Assembly (NCBI RefSeq): GCF_954871325.1
Contig: NC_088778.1
Location: 30,179,120-30,243,119 of the forward strand
DNA length: 64,000 nt
Source of the DNA: Gordionus sp. m RMFG-2023
Lineage: Eukaryota > Nematomorpha > Gordioida > Chordodea > Parachordodidae
Reading direction: 5' to 3'
The notes beneath the pieces were generated by a model. That model saw only the letters and a program-made list of their open reading frames with translations, did no database searches and was not told the DNA's origin. Positions 1 through 10,438 of the stretch are shown here, one piece after another (position 1 is the first letter of the stretch; every line of letters begins with the position of its first letter). Made by a program: the position numbers and the translations under genes.

Positions 1-266
1 GTGCTCACCTGGTAAATATCTGAAAATTTTGCCACTTACTTTTAAACAGGATTGTGAGCCCAAGGGTTTGGAAATTTGAAATTCTCTGATTGTACATTTT
101 AAGACCCCAAACCCATCGAACCCTGGATAACACAGAAGGGCTCATTCAGACTTCTTTTAGAAAATTGTCTACGATTAAGTTTCACTTATCAAAGTTTCCG
201 CTAAATAGAGTTTTAAATTCCTGAACCCTAATTTGGGTTTCACAAGCCTGATTTTGAACTACACTT

Positions 267-432
267 AATTTACCTTAATATTTATATAGAATTTTTCATT
301 GAATTAAAAAAATATACAAATTTTAATGGGGTTATAGTTAAAAATTTTAATTTACCTTAATATTTATATAGAATTTTTCATTGAATTAAAAAAATATACA
401 AATTTTAATGGGGTTATAGTTAAAAATTTAGG
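267..432 (+). repeat. 82-bp tandem duplication
   Basis: An 82-bp unit beginning AATTTACCTTAATATTTA is present twice in direct succession, at 267 and 349, nearly without change. It lies in what should be intron 2 of fucosyltransferase gene I and looks recent. Confidence 0.9.
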
Positions 433-752
433 GTAAATACTCTATATATGCTAGCATACATTTCCGGTCAAATCAGACTTCTCAAATTTAATAATTGCTC
501 TTAATAAATGATACAAAATTGAGAGAATCTGATTCTCCATGAATTTCATATCCCAATCCAACTTATACATCTTCAAACCGACCCATCTTATCAATTAACT
601 CAAAACTAGATATAATAAAGTAGATTCAAATGTGAGTGAATCATCCAATGTAATCGAAATTAAAAAATTCTGCTTTAAGGGTCTGTACAGAAAATTTATA
701 TATAATAAAAGAAAAGACAACAACTTCAAAAAAAATAAATAAATAAACTTAC

Positions 753-1005
753 CAAGTCGATGATTAAATGAAGCGCAATTGCTCATAACACTGATAGCCA
801 ATTTTTTTTTGTTTTTCGAATACATTTCATAATTTTTGGAATGATTGGAAGTCGATTTTTTGATATCGATTCCCAGATAAGTATAATATGGTTTGTTGAT
901 ATCGGATTGTGGCAAATATGTAATTGTCCAGTTGAAGACATAATCATATTTGTCTAATTGGTAAGGTATCTCCGGTTCATTATAGCATGTGAGAATAGGA
1001 GATTC
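753..1005 (-). CDS. Fucosyltransferase gene I, exon 2
   Basis: This 253-nt exon is the same length in all three genes. It starts with ESPILTC, carries the FNWTITYLPQSDI block and ends in the LAISVMSNC motif, the start of the conserved GT10 C-terminal catalytic region. It ends one base into a codon (CTT G, then GTAAGT), which fits the phase of exon 3 in the paralogues. The usual family block is FNWTxxYRxDSD; here it reads TYLPQSD, so the normally conserved Arg and first Asp are replaced. Confidence 0.83.
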
Positions 1006-4000
1006 CTATTATATATTTTTTTAAAATCTATGATATATATAAACGAATAAATTGACGATTTCCACTGCCATTATCATTAACCCTGTTGGAATTAGGTTTC
1101 TGCCCTTTCAAATCTAAATTTGTACCCTTCCAGGCTCGTTACTAAGATTGTCCGGTCCACTCGGGTTTTTAAATACACGGGCTAACCCGAAATAAATGCA
1201 GTTAATATCAAAATAAACAAATAATATTGGGGAAATAGCTTAATTAAAAAAAACATTATTCATGTATTATTATCACTTTTTATCAAATATCAAAATTCTT
1301 CAATGAATCGGTCCAAAAATTTATAAAGCCCTGATAATTTTTTTTAAGATGTTACTAGGCTCGATACGGCACAGACATCCAGGTTAAACCATATTTTTTT
1401 TTTAATCCGACAAATTTTATGACCTATCAAACATGATTTTATATGGTATTTATTTAATTTAAAGGGCGCGTTAATGGTTGGTTCCAGGAACTTTAATCCA
1501 TTTAAATAGCCTATTTTTATTTAGGCTAAACGAATGAAATCCCCACAGGTCTCTTATCAATCATAAAATTAGTGTTAAAAGCCCGATTTGGGTCGTTAAG
1601 CAATTAAGATTTTAGTCAAAATAATATTATGTAAGCCTGGAAATTTCGCTCGTAGATCACAGAAAGGTTTTGGATCATCTATTTGTCAAATCTCGCAACT
1701 TATATGGCCGTTTTTAAAAATCAAAACGCAAATAACAAGTCTACCATAAAATTAAATATGCTTAAGATAATTTCGATTATCTAAAAAAAACATTTTTCTC
1801 TCTCTTACCATCATAAAAAATATCCAAATTTGATTATATGAATGATTAAATGGCAATTCACGAAATTGCATATCCCTTAAATGGAATATTAGAGCGTCCG
1901 AAATTGATAAATGAGTTTTATCGGTTGAAAGCGTGCATGAAGAATATTTACAATTTTTAAATGGGTTTTATCTTAGATCCTTAATTGACCATGTTTCATC
2001 ACCTAAAAATACTGTCCATAGTAATATATTCTTCGTTTTATCACTTGTTAAATTTGTTATTAGAGATATGTTCGACTTGTGAGCCCAATTCATTGATAAA
2101 TTATATATGGTTAGATTTGGTATCAATTTGGCAATATTGTAGTCGATGAAATAATAATATGAATTTTATATTGTAATTTTTGGTAAATATCGCGAATTAT
2201 ATTTGACGAACGATTAAAAATATTTTTATCTCGAAATAAAAAAATATATCGTTAAAAAATATTCCAAATAATAAATAAAAGCATTTATTTAAAATAAAAA
2301 TAGTCCTGTTCATTTCGACAATTTATATTTAATATTGATTAACGGAAAGTTAATGGTAAACAGACTTAGGTGGTATGGGCACACAATGAGAAGGCCTATG
2401 AACTACGCAGGAAATAAGGTTGAGAGTTTGGAAGAGATGGGCAAACGTAAAAGAGGATGGCCAAAACTTCAATGGGGCCATAAAGTTAGAGCCAATATAA
2501 AGAAGTACAAATTAGATGAAAGAGATTGTATGAATAACATAAAGTGGAGAGATGTTGAAGAAGCTTACCACCAAAAAAGGAAAATAAAAAAACGAAAAGT
2601 GTTATTTATTTTCGTTAAAATTTATTTTATTTACATTTAATTAAAAATAAAAATATCATGTTATAAATTTGCATGGCAGTTTTTGCAAGTTTAGCTAAAT
2701 TTAATCAAAATATATAATTAAATTGAACTCGAACAAATGAATACACTAAACTTTGAACTATTTAAATTTCATGAAGGAGTTCATAGAAACAAAGTGGAAA
2801 TTTCCCAGCGATAGTGCAAATATGATTTTGTTAAAAATTAATAATTTTTATTATTTCCCTTCCTGCAGTGCTTCTAAAAATGATATTTTCCATTGATGAA
2901 GATTCATTGTTTTAGAACATGAAGCAAAGATGGCCTTTTGTTATAATATTGTTATGTCCATGATACTTGACTAAAATTAATAATCAAACAATGTTAAATA
3001 ACATTAAATCCCAAATTTGGAAAAAAACATTCTTTGCCAATTTTATTGGGGTAGGGAGAAGGAGTATAATAAAAGGAATCTATATATGAATGGCCGCTGT
3101 TGGCTATATAATTTGGTATTTATTAGATACGACCATGGGCCTGATGTTAGTTAGGGGTTTTCTCTTTATAAATATAACTCGGAATGCTAAAATTATTTTA
3201 ATTCGTTTAAAACTAAAAATTACTTGTCAAACAATATCTGGGGTGGGGTTAGTTTTTAATTCTATGTATGAATAATCTATAACCTTTGAGCTTAATGCTC
3301 AATGAATTGTGTCAATCTTCTTAACGTGGTCACAGGAACGCATGAATGAAACACTTATCAAAATTGATTTTGCAAATGTTTGCAACACTCTCTCCCGTAG
3401 CCCAATTTTGCAAAAGCCAGCCTATCATTCCCATGCTATATCAAGTTCCAATATTCTTGCTACCAATTTCCATCAATTTTCAACTCTCAAAAAAACTCTC
3501 AACAGAGAGCATCCAACAAGATAACCCACTAGGATCCATTTTATTTTTCCAGAAAACAATAAGATAATCCAAGCCATTAATTTAGAATGTTCACTCTCAC
3601 TCCACATCTGTTTATATAAGACAGAATCATTAGTAGATCTCAATCAGAAATCATTAAGGTCGTAGATATTATCAAGGAAATGGGATACGAAAGTGTGTAC
3701 TCCACAAAATTTAAATTTCGAGCAAAATGAAGTTAGAAATTTCCAAAAATTTTAGAATATCATACCTTTATTCCATTAATATCCACAACCATATCTTCCT
3801 TTAGTATGCTTGCATTCCTTCTTCAAGGATTTAGGATCTCACATCTGCAAGCTTACTGTTGATACTTAAGAAGGCTTCTTCCTAAAGCAGAGACTGACCA
3901 TAGCAATCCCTGAAGCGATATAGTCAGACTTCTCTCTGTAACTTCGTCAGACTTAGGCTTCCTTCTTTATTCTTCTCATTTTTCCCTATATTTCATCTCT

Positions 4001-6333
4001 ATTTTTTTAAATTTTGGATTTGTTTTTTTTGTATATAAACAATTGATTATTATTTTTTAATATATAAAAATATTGTATATTGTATATTTTATATATTTAT
4101 AAATTAAAATTTATCTTATTAGAATTCTTTTAATATTGAAACATAGTAGAATAAGGGTTTTGCAAATAAAATATTTTAAACAAACTACACTATTTATCCA
4201 GTTGGGAATTAAATTGTTAAAATTATATATTTTTTTCCCACCATGCATGGCAGTAAAATTTTTTTTTGGCTCTGTCCAAATCCAAAAGATTTGGCAACAG
4301 TAACTTTATTAACAAAAAATATATTAACGATATTAAATATTTTGGCATACACCCTTGCGTTAAACACTTTTATTGTTAAATAAAATTAAAACTTTATTTC
4401 TTACATATTTGGCTATTCTTACAACTCGGTTATTTAATATTCTAATAATTCTTTACGAAATGTCAGGGGCCATATTGACAGGCTCCCCGTACGATGTGTT
4501 GTGAGAGTTTGATCACGATCGTTCCATCGGGACTTTCAAGGGGTGTTAGTGGATTGATATGATAGTAATAACGTTTTTTCCCTTAAAATTATAACAATAA
4601 TTTGGAGTAGGTGATGATTTTCCTCAAAGTGGAATACAATCATTAATTACATTATAATGGGGAAGGGGTCAGTGGCACACATTTGGTGGATAATTAGTCG
4701 TGAGGTGGGGGGATATATTAGTAGCCTTCTTTTGCACTTACGTTAAATTCAGTCTTTTAACTGATTCAACTTAAACAAAATTTTCAATAGATAAATAAAT
4801 TCAATATCATTTATACTTACACCTAGGTTTCGGTAAAGTTAGTTTCATATCGGTTCCCAATGATCTAATTAATGATCAATTAAACCAACTAAATATTTGA
4901 TTTGTTCTATATTCTTATTGTACATACTATTTTATCTTACTTAAAGGATTTATAATCACGGGGGAAAAATATTTCAAACATATTTATTCCTTATAATTTT
5001 TTTAAAGGAAAAATGTATTTTAGTATTAGCATACCAAAAGTAATCAAAAATGCGCAATTTATCGTTTAAAATTTATAAATAAATTATTTATAATCTCATT
5101 ATAAAAATTTTGGGAAAGTTAAAAACCAGAGGTTCTCAAATGGCAAGAATTTCAGGCCCAGCCATGTTGGAATTTACTTTCAGCCCGGCCATACCAAATT
5201 TGTATCCAGCCAGAATCGTTCCCATTTTTTTTTACTAAGATTGTAATTAACCCGAAATAAAGTAGTTACATCAAAATAAACAACCATGTATAATATCGGC
5301 TACATTTTATGGATTATCATTGCTCCCAAATACCCGAATGCATTAATGATCCAGCCCAGTAATTTATTTTGCTCGACCTGGCCCAAATAAAAAATTTTAA
5401 GATCTTACCTGGCTTAGGGTTTTCTGACACATATTAATATGATTTTAAATGGTATATTTATAAAATTAGAGAGCCTGCTGATGGTTGGACAAAGTTACTT
5501 TAGTCCATTTAAGTAATAGTCTATTTTAAATTTAGATTAAACGATTGAAAATCCCACAGGCCTCTTATCAATACAATTAGTTTTGTTAAAATGCCCAATT
5601 TGGATGGATATACGATTAAGATTTTATCCAAAATAATATTACGTAAGCCTGGAAACTTTGCTCTTAGATGAACAGAAAGGGTTAGGATCATCTATTTGCC
5701 AAATATAAAAGCTTACATAATATTATTTAGGCTAAACGTTTTTTTTAAAAATCAAATCTAAATTAGACTTTTTAACAACACTTACATAAAATTAAATATG
5801 CTTAAATTAATTTCGATTATTTAAAAAAACATTTTTTATTCTCTTACCATCATAAAAAATATCCATATTTGATTATATGAATGATTAAATGGCAATTCAC
5901 GAAATTGCATATCCCTTAAATGGAATATTACAGCATCCGAAATTGATAAATGAGTTTTATCGGTGGAAATCGCGCATGAAGAATATTTACAATTTTTAAG
6001 TGGGTTTTGTCTTAGATCCTTAATTGACCATGTTTCATCACCAAAAAATGTTGTCCATAGTAATATATTCTTCGTTTTATCACTTGTTAAATTTGTTATT
6101 AGAGATATGTTCGATTTGTGAGCCCAATTCATTGATAAGTTATATATGGTTTGATTTGGTATCAATTTGGCGATATCGTAGTCGATGAAATAATATGAGT
6201 TTCCGTGTAATTTTTTGTAAACATCGCGTATCATATTTGACGAAAGATTAAAAATATTTTCATTTCGAAAAAAATATATCGTAAGAAATATTGCAATTAA
6301 TAAATAAAAGCATTTTTTTAAAATTAAGTTCAT
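753..6333 (-). CDS. alpha-1,3-fucosyltransferase-like gene I (GT10), 5' half; continues off left edge
   Basis: Golgi-type GT10 fucosyltransferase, expected to move fucose from GDP-fucose to GlcNAc of N-glycans or related glycans. Only exons 1 (6333 down to 5848, 486 nt, phase 0) and 2 (1005 down to 753, 253 nt) lie in the window; exons 3 and 4 should lie left of position 1. Both splice sites are canonical (ATGATG then GTAAGAG at exon 1; ATAG then GAATC, and CTTG then GTAAGT, at exon 2). The joined product runs ..QIWIFFMM-ESPILTC.., matching the family pattern of an N-terminal domain ending in an ESP motif. The 4.8-kb intron contains a dead exon-1 copy (1809-2313), a LINE tail and MITEs. Gene order and exon phases match the two complete paralogues further right. 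Family assignment is firm; substrate is inferred from the family. Confidence 0.8.
1080..1380. repeat. GGCCCGGCC-type hAT MITE relic in duplicated intron
   Basis: Decayed copy of the element seen whole at 5127-5426 and 26365-26715. Shared words include CAGGCTCGTT, AACCCGAAATAAA and CAAAATAAACAA. It sits in the same relative place, between exon 2 and an exon-1 copy, so it was carried along in the duplication. Confidence 0.6.
1570..1760 (-). repeat. TA-flanked hairpin MITE (family A), copy in dead-exon flank
   Basis: About 190 bp starting TTAGTGTTAAAAGCCC, containing AAGCCTGGAAATT and GGATCATCTATTTG. It belongs to a family with ends GTGTTGTTAAA / TTTAACAACAC. Copies occupy the same position downstream of exon 1 at 5.58 and 26.89 kb. 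Confidence 0.65.
1809..2313 (-). pseudogene. Dead copy of fucosyltransferase exon 1
   Basis: Closely similar to the exon 1 at 5848-6333 along its whole length, including the ATG at 2311-2313, the DKTHLSISDA block, LPFNHSYNQIW and a GTAAGA donor. It is broken: after about 20 codons it leaves the paralogous frame and soon meets a stop. In the DLRQNP block the Gln codon is TAA. It lies in intron 1 of gene I, between the intact exon 1 and exon 2. It shares flanking intron DNA and MITEs with the copies at 5.1-6.5 kb and 26.3-28.1 kb, so it arose as part of a larger tandem duplication. Later a LINE tail landed just upstream of it. Confidence 0.85.
2335..2600 (+). mobile_element. 3' tail of an RTE-type LINE (C-terminus of the reverse-transcriptase ORF)
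   Basis: An open frame reads RLRWYGHTMRRPMNY, KRKRGWPKLQW and DERDCMNNIKWRD. RLRWYGHVMRR..RGRPKxxW..D..KWR is the well known C-terminal end of animal RTE-like LINE reverse transcriptases. Everything upstream is missing, the usual 5' truncation of a LINE. It is inserted just upstream of the dead fucosyltransferase exon 1 and splits flanking DNA (2.62-2.75 kb) that is continuous next to the intact exon 1 at 6.33-6.5 kb, so it arrived after the duplication. Confidence 0.8.
3105..3255 (+). repeat. Unnamed interspersed repeat (ACTTGTCAAACAATATCTGGGG family), copy 1
   Basis: Shares CGACCATGGGCCTGATG, AATGCTAAA and the end ACTTGTCAAACAATATCTGG with copies at 6880-7145 and, more weakly, 46545-46690. 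No coding capacity is seen. I do not recognise the family. Confidence 0.6.
3309..3960 (+). mobile_element. Broken R2/CRE-like retroelement, copy 1 (RT core plus C-terminal tail)
   Basis: Contains an RT motif A-like piece (NETLIKIDFANVCNTLS), then QQDNPLGSILFF (compare QQGDPLGPLLF), and near 3.82-3.92 kb the C-terminal tail FKDLGSHICKL followed by EGFFLKQRLTIAI. The same tail is found in copies at 39.0, 39.9 and 43.6 kb. The stretch between core and tail is shortened and frames are broken, so it cannot be active. Confidence 0.65.
5127..5426. repeat. GGCCCGGCC-type hAT MITE, about 300 bp
   Basis: Starts CAGAGGTTCTCAAATGG and ends GGGTTTTCTG, imperfect inverted ends beginning CAG as in hAT elements, with subterminal CAGGCCCAGCC and CCTGGCCC. 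Target duplication is not clear. A copy in the same relative position lies at 26.36-26.7 kb. Confidence 0.6.
5579..5790 (-). repeat. Hairpin MITE family A, copy downstream of intact exon 1 (gene I)
   Basis: About 210 bp between TTAGTTTTGTTAAAATGCCC and GACTTTTTAACAACACTTA. It contains the family core (AAGCCTGGAAACTT, GGATCATCTATTTG) and lies 60 bp beyond the exon 1 donor, as in genes II and the dead copy. Confidence 0.7.
5848..6333 (-). CDS. Fucosyltransferase gene I, exon 1 (membrane anchor and N-terminal domain)
   Basis: Encodes 162 residues in one open frame. It begins with an uncleaved signal-anchor (CFYLLIAIFLTIYFF), giving the type II topology expected of a Golgi glycosyltransferase. 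A stem with several N-glycosylation sequons follows, then the GT10 N-terminal domain (NILLWTTFFGDETW, the CKYSSC pair of cysteines, DAVIFHLRDM, LPFNHSYNQIW). The start ATG is at the same place as in the other copies. The exon ends in phase 0 at a GTAAGA donor; reading on into the intron gives VRE and a stop. Confidence 0.85.
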
Positions 6334-6572
6334 CTAACAAATTTATTTTATATGATTAAAAGAAATTTAATATCTTATTTTAATTATTAATTTTATTTAC
6401 GTTTATAGTTAAAAAAATAAAATAAAATTTTGTATATTATAAATATATGGATACCAGTTTTTGTTTAGCAGAATTTAAGCAAGATATCTAATAAAATTGA
6501 ACTCGAACAAATAAATACATAAAACTGTGAAATATGATTTATTTAGTAGAATATTTGACTCTATCAAGAAAT

Positions 6573-6630
6573 TTAACGATATCGTAGGACATGATCGAGA
6601 AATTTAACGACATCGTAGGATATTAGGAAT
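6573..6630 (+). repeat. Short tandem duplication (AGAAATTTAACGAYATCGTAGGA)
   Basis: The unit GAAATTTAACGATATCGTAGG occurs twice about 32 bp apart, 5' of fucosyltransferase gene I. Its role is unknown. Confidence 0.7.
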
Positions 6631-6879
6631 AATGAAGATTGCAACTTGAACAACGCCATGATGAAATATCAAAGCTATAAACGGTTAAGATATATTTTTT
6701 TTGAGTGAAAAATGTTGATTTAAATTAAATTTTTAAATAAAAAACAAATCTAATCTAATCTAAACGTAGATTCGTTTTTATATAACTTTTGAGCTAAATG
6801 TATTTTTTTTTCGTTTTTATTATATCAATTTATAATTTTTATATTAAATATATTTTAAATTAACTAATCATTTTTATTA

Positions 6880-7145
6880 TAAAATTTGTTATATTTGGCT
6901 AGTTGTAAACTTTTATTATTTAAATCGAAATACGACCAAAGGCTAGATGTTGGTTAAAGTTTTAAAATTTGTAATATTTGGCTAGTTGTAAGCTTTTATT
7001 ATTTAAATTAAAACATGATCAAAGGCTTAATGTTGGTTAAAGTTTTGCTAAAAAGGTATAATGCTAAATGTTACAATGTTTATAATTTGTTTAAAAAATA
7101 AGTATTACTTGTCAAACAATATCTGGGGTAGGGTTAGCTTTATTT
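6880..7145 (+). repeat. Unnamed interspersed repeat, copy 2, with internal 83-bp tandem duplication
   Basis: A unit containing TATTTGGCTAGTTGTAA, AAAGGCT..ATGTTGG and TTAAAGTTTT is repeated at about 6880 and 6963. After it comes TATAATGCTAAATG and the family end ACTTGTCAAACAATATCTGG. The duplication suggests the unit is prone to tandem growth. Confidence 0.7.
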
Positions 7146-7199
7146 TTATATATAGGTATTAAAATGTCAATTTTTTTTTCTTAACTAGGAAAAGAAATC

Positions 7200-9260
7200 T
7201 AAACACGAGTCTTATTTTAGTAACAAATTCCACAAATTAATTAATACGATTTTGCTAATGCTGACTTATATCCTCTTCTTTGCGCTCAACGTAAATTTCA
7301 TATCCCTCTTAGCATTTATGAAAAGGGAATAAAAGATCTAACGGGAAAAGCTGTTTACATTCCCTAATAAAATATAAATTTATTTTATTCGTTATAATCA
7401 GCTGTTTTGTGGAAGTCCCTCCTCTTATTTGTTAAAAAAACAACAACTCAAAACACAAAATTTGAAATATTTCCTTGCTCAATAATTCTTCTCTTGTGAA
7501 TGAATGATGTTACAAGGGTTCAATTTATGAATTAATAATAAGGAGAAATAAAATTTGTTATTATATAAAGGATTGAATGAAATTAACTCAATTGTTGAAT
7601 AAAAACATTTATTTAAATAATATACAAAATGCTTTTCAGAAATTGAAACTAAAATAAATCTATAATTTCTTTTTAAAAAAAAATAATGAAAATTTCTAAA
7701 TACAGAAAAGATAGAAAAGATTTTAAAAAAACATTAGCGCAAAATACGTTAATATGGTTTTGATATGAGGAATATTGATGATTCCTAGCAATTAATCCTG
7801 AAAAATAGTAGAAAAAAAATTTATCAAATTTTATTTTAGGACCAAAATTAATACATAACAAATCTGCATAATTAATTAAAAGAATCTGTAAAAAAGGCTT
7901 AAGGATTACTAATGTTAATTTAAGGAATATTACCGAAACGCGTTGCAATCTGTTTGTTCAAGCGAGGATGAGGAGAACTCATCGATATCGCATCATAAAA
8001 AATTATAAGTTATTGTTAGAGATGATTATTTAAAATAAAATTAAAAATAAATAAATTATATTAATATTAATTAAAATTAAAATAATTATAATATATATAT
8101 CGCGATTTCAACTTATGACCTTTTATAAATATATAGCGATTTCAACTTATACTTTTACAAACTTATTTCATTTTATTTATCTTTATATTCAAATTCATAT
8201 TAATTTATATGACTATATAAACTTTAAAATTTCGACGTGTTCAATAATGTTAAATTAACCTTTTATAAATAAAATTTAGTGTTTTCATCTTGCCCTGCCA
8301 CCGTGTCTTTTTAACAGTTATCTTTATATCATCTCGATTATATAAAACAAAATTTACTATATTTTTTAAAAAAAAAAATTTTTAAAACGAAAATATTATG
8401 GTAAGAAAAATTATCAAAATTAGAAGTTTTTAAAAAACGGTTTGGAGATATATAGGAGATCCTTACTTTTTATATTAAACGGCCCCCCTTTTTATTAAAA
8501 TATTTTATATAATATTTATTTTTACCAGATTTTTTTAGGCGAGAGCATATAATTTGTTAAATTTGGCCTTTACAGCTAAAATTTTTTTTCTTCACTTGAT
8601 CACAATTCAGAATATATATTTTCACAATTTCCTCTAAAATTTTCCTATTTTCTATAGAATCTCTGAATTTTAAGACATTTTTGTGCCAGAGGTTCCTGCG
8701 CACTCTTAAGCTTTTCATAAAACTATTTCTGATACTAAAAAAATATATTTATAATATAAATGGCTATAATTTTTTGGGTTAGTAAATTTATAAAAATGGG
8801 CGGTATTATTTAAAAAATTGTTCACGAATCCAACAACTATTTTTTTTAAGCTCAAAAATAGATATTAATCAGTTTAAAATCCCTTAAAATAATATTATAT
8901 TCATTATAATCTAGTATCATATTCCTATAAATCATTTCAATCAAATAAATTTAAAATCCAAATCACACAATCACCCAAACTAGAATGTTAAAAAGGGGCC
9001 TTTGCCCTCCTTGAGACATATTATACTACTCTATTGCATCTAGATGTTCAAGTATACACACTCTGGTTCCATTAACCATCAGTATTCCTTCCTCTCCACC
9101 ACAAATCCCACAATACAATAATTCTGCTATTAATGCTATAAATCAATTACCCCATTATAAAACCATCTTTGCAATTAAAGGTTTCATATCATGATCTCAT
9201 ATAATAAACTCATTTGTAAATAGAAAATCAAAATTATAGAATTATCCCATATAGAAAATT
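7200..9260. other. No gene seen; AT-rich intergenic DNA
   Basis: Upstream of fucosyltransferase gene I. The longest open frame (7673-7948, minus) has an all-hydrophobic, low-complexity translation and no homology I recognise. A direct repeat of GCGATTTCAACTTAT occurs near 8.10-8.15 kb. Nothing else could be supported. Confidence 0.6.
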
Positions 9261-9263
9261 TTA

Positions 9264-9320
9264 AATTTATTAGTGAAAATGGACTATATAATTATATAGT
9301 CCATTTACTAATAAATTAAA
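9264..9320. repeat. Near-perfect hairpin, about 27-bp arms
   Basis: AAATTTATTAGTGAAAATGG pairs with CCATTTACTAATAAATT around a perfect 22-bp palindrome (GGACTATATA..TATATAGTCC). It has no loop to speak of. It may be the core of a tiny MITE or an extruding cruciform. Confidence 0.85.
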
Positions 9321-9923
9321 TTTCATTTTTTGGGATAAAATAAAATAAACATGTTTTAAGACAGTTTTTTATGCATATTCTAAATCCGCTGTCAGTTTTT
9401 TCTAGCACGTCAGGTTTTTTATTTATTTTAGGTTAAAGTGGCCAAAAAGGTCATTCTTAGCACTTTTTGAAGATTTATAACTTTGGTTCTAATGATCCCT
9501 ACAACTAAAAAAATATCTTAATTTTTGCAGCAAACCTTCCTTATTATTATTATACATTATTTTTTCATAAAATCCTTACTCAATTTTTAAACATCCTATA
9601 TTTTTTTAAATTACCTTTATTTATAAAATCTTTTTTAATATAGCTTACATTTAATATATTTATTTTTTGTGGCTTTCGTTCTCTTCGCTTTATGAAAAAT
9701 TAAACGCGAATATGAAAAATTAAGCGCGAAAAAAACTAATTCTTATCCTTTCTTCCTATTTGTTATTTGGCATTATTATTTATTGCCCATACTACGGGTT
9801 CAAGGTACTCCATTGGAAAATCATATATTTTGATATAAATTGATTAAAAAAACAAATATTCTTATATACATCTAAAAAAGATAAATATTAATAAAAAATA
9901 TGAAAAAATTACCTCATAAAGAG

Positions 9924-10066
9924 TACAAATTAAAAAGGTGGGTACAGATATCTGATTTTTGTATAAATTAATCATAAATGCATAAAATATTACTAAATAC
10001 AACTAAAAAAGATAAATATTACCTTAATTTAATATCTGTACCGACTTTTTTAATTTATAGATTTTG
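9924..10066. repeat. Imperfect inverted repeat, possible small MITE
   Basis: ACAAATTAAAAAGGTGGGTACAG at the left is the imperfect inverse of CTGTACCGACTTTTTTAATT at the right. Between them is AT-rich spacer containing ACTAAAAAAGATAAATATTA, also present just outside at 9.87 kb. Confidence 0.55.
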
Positions 10067-10319
10067 GTTGAATTTTCATGGCATAGAGTACTTTTGAAAC
10101 ATAATTAGAATTAATATATAATCTTGAGCATATTTGAAGCAAAATTATATAAAATTTATCTTCTAAAGTTAATAATTTTGATAGTAATTTAAATTAAAAA
10201 CCCCCAAAACGAAATTCTTTACCATTTATCTCAAAAAACCAATCGATAAAAAATTAGTAAATTTATAAAAAAATGTAAGTTTAACACTATCACCAATTTT
10301 CAGGGATTTTTATTCGATA

Positions 10320-10438
10320 TTAAATACATATATTTAAATTATGAGGGCAATAAGAAAAATATAGATACTTTTAAGCTTATTAGATACATATATTGAAATT
10401 ATGGGGGCAATAAGAAAAATAGATACTTTTAAGCTTAT
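10320..10438 (+). repeat. Tandem duplication of a 58-61 bp unit
   Basis: ATTATGRGGGCAATAAGAAAAA..AGATACTTTTAAGCTTAT is present twice in succession, differing by a few bases. Confidence 0.85.

Noticed and set aside
7673-7948. 91-codon minus-strand frame with many hydrophobic residues
   Set aside because: Low-complexity AT-rich translation with no domain, splice context or relative.
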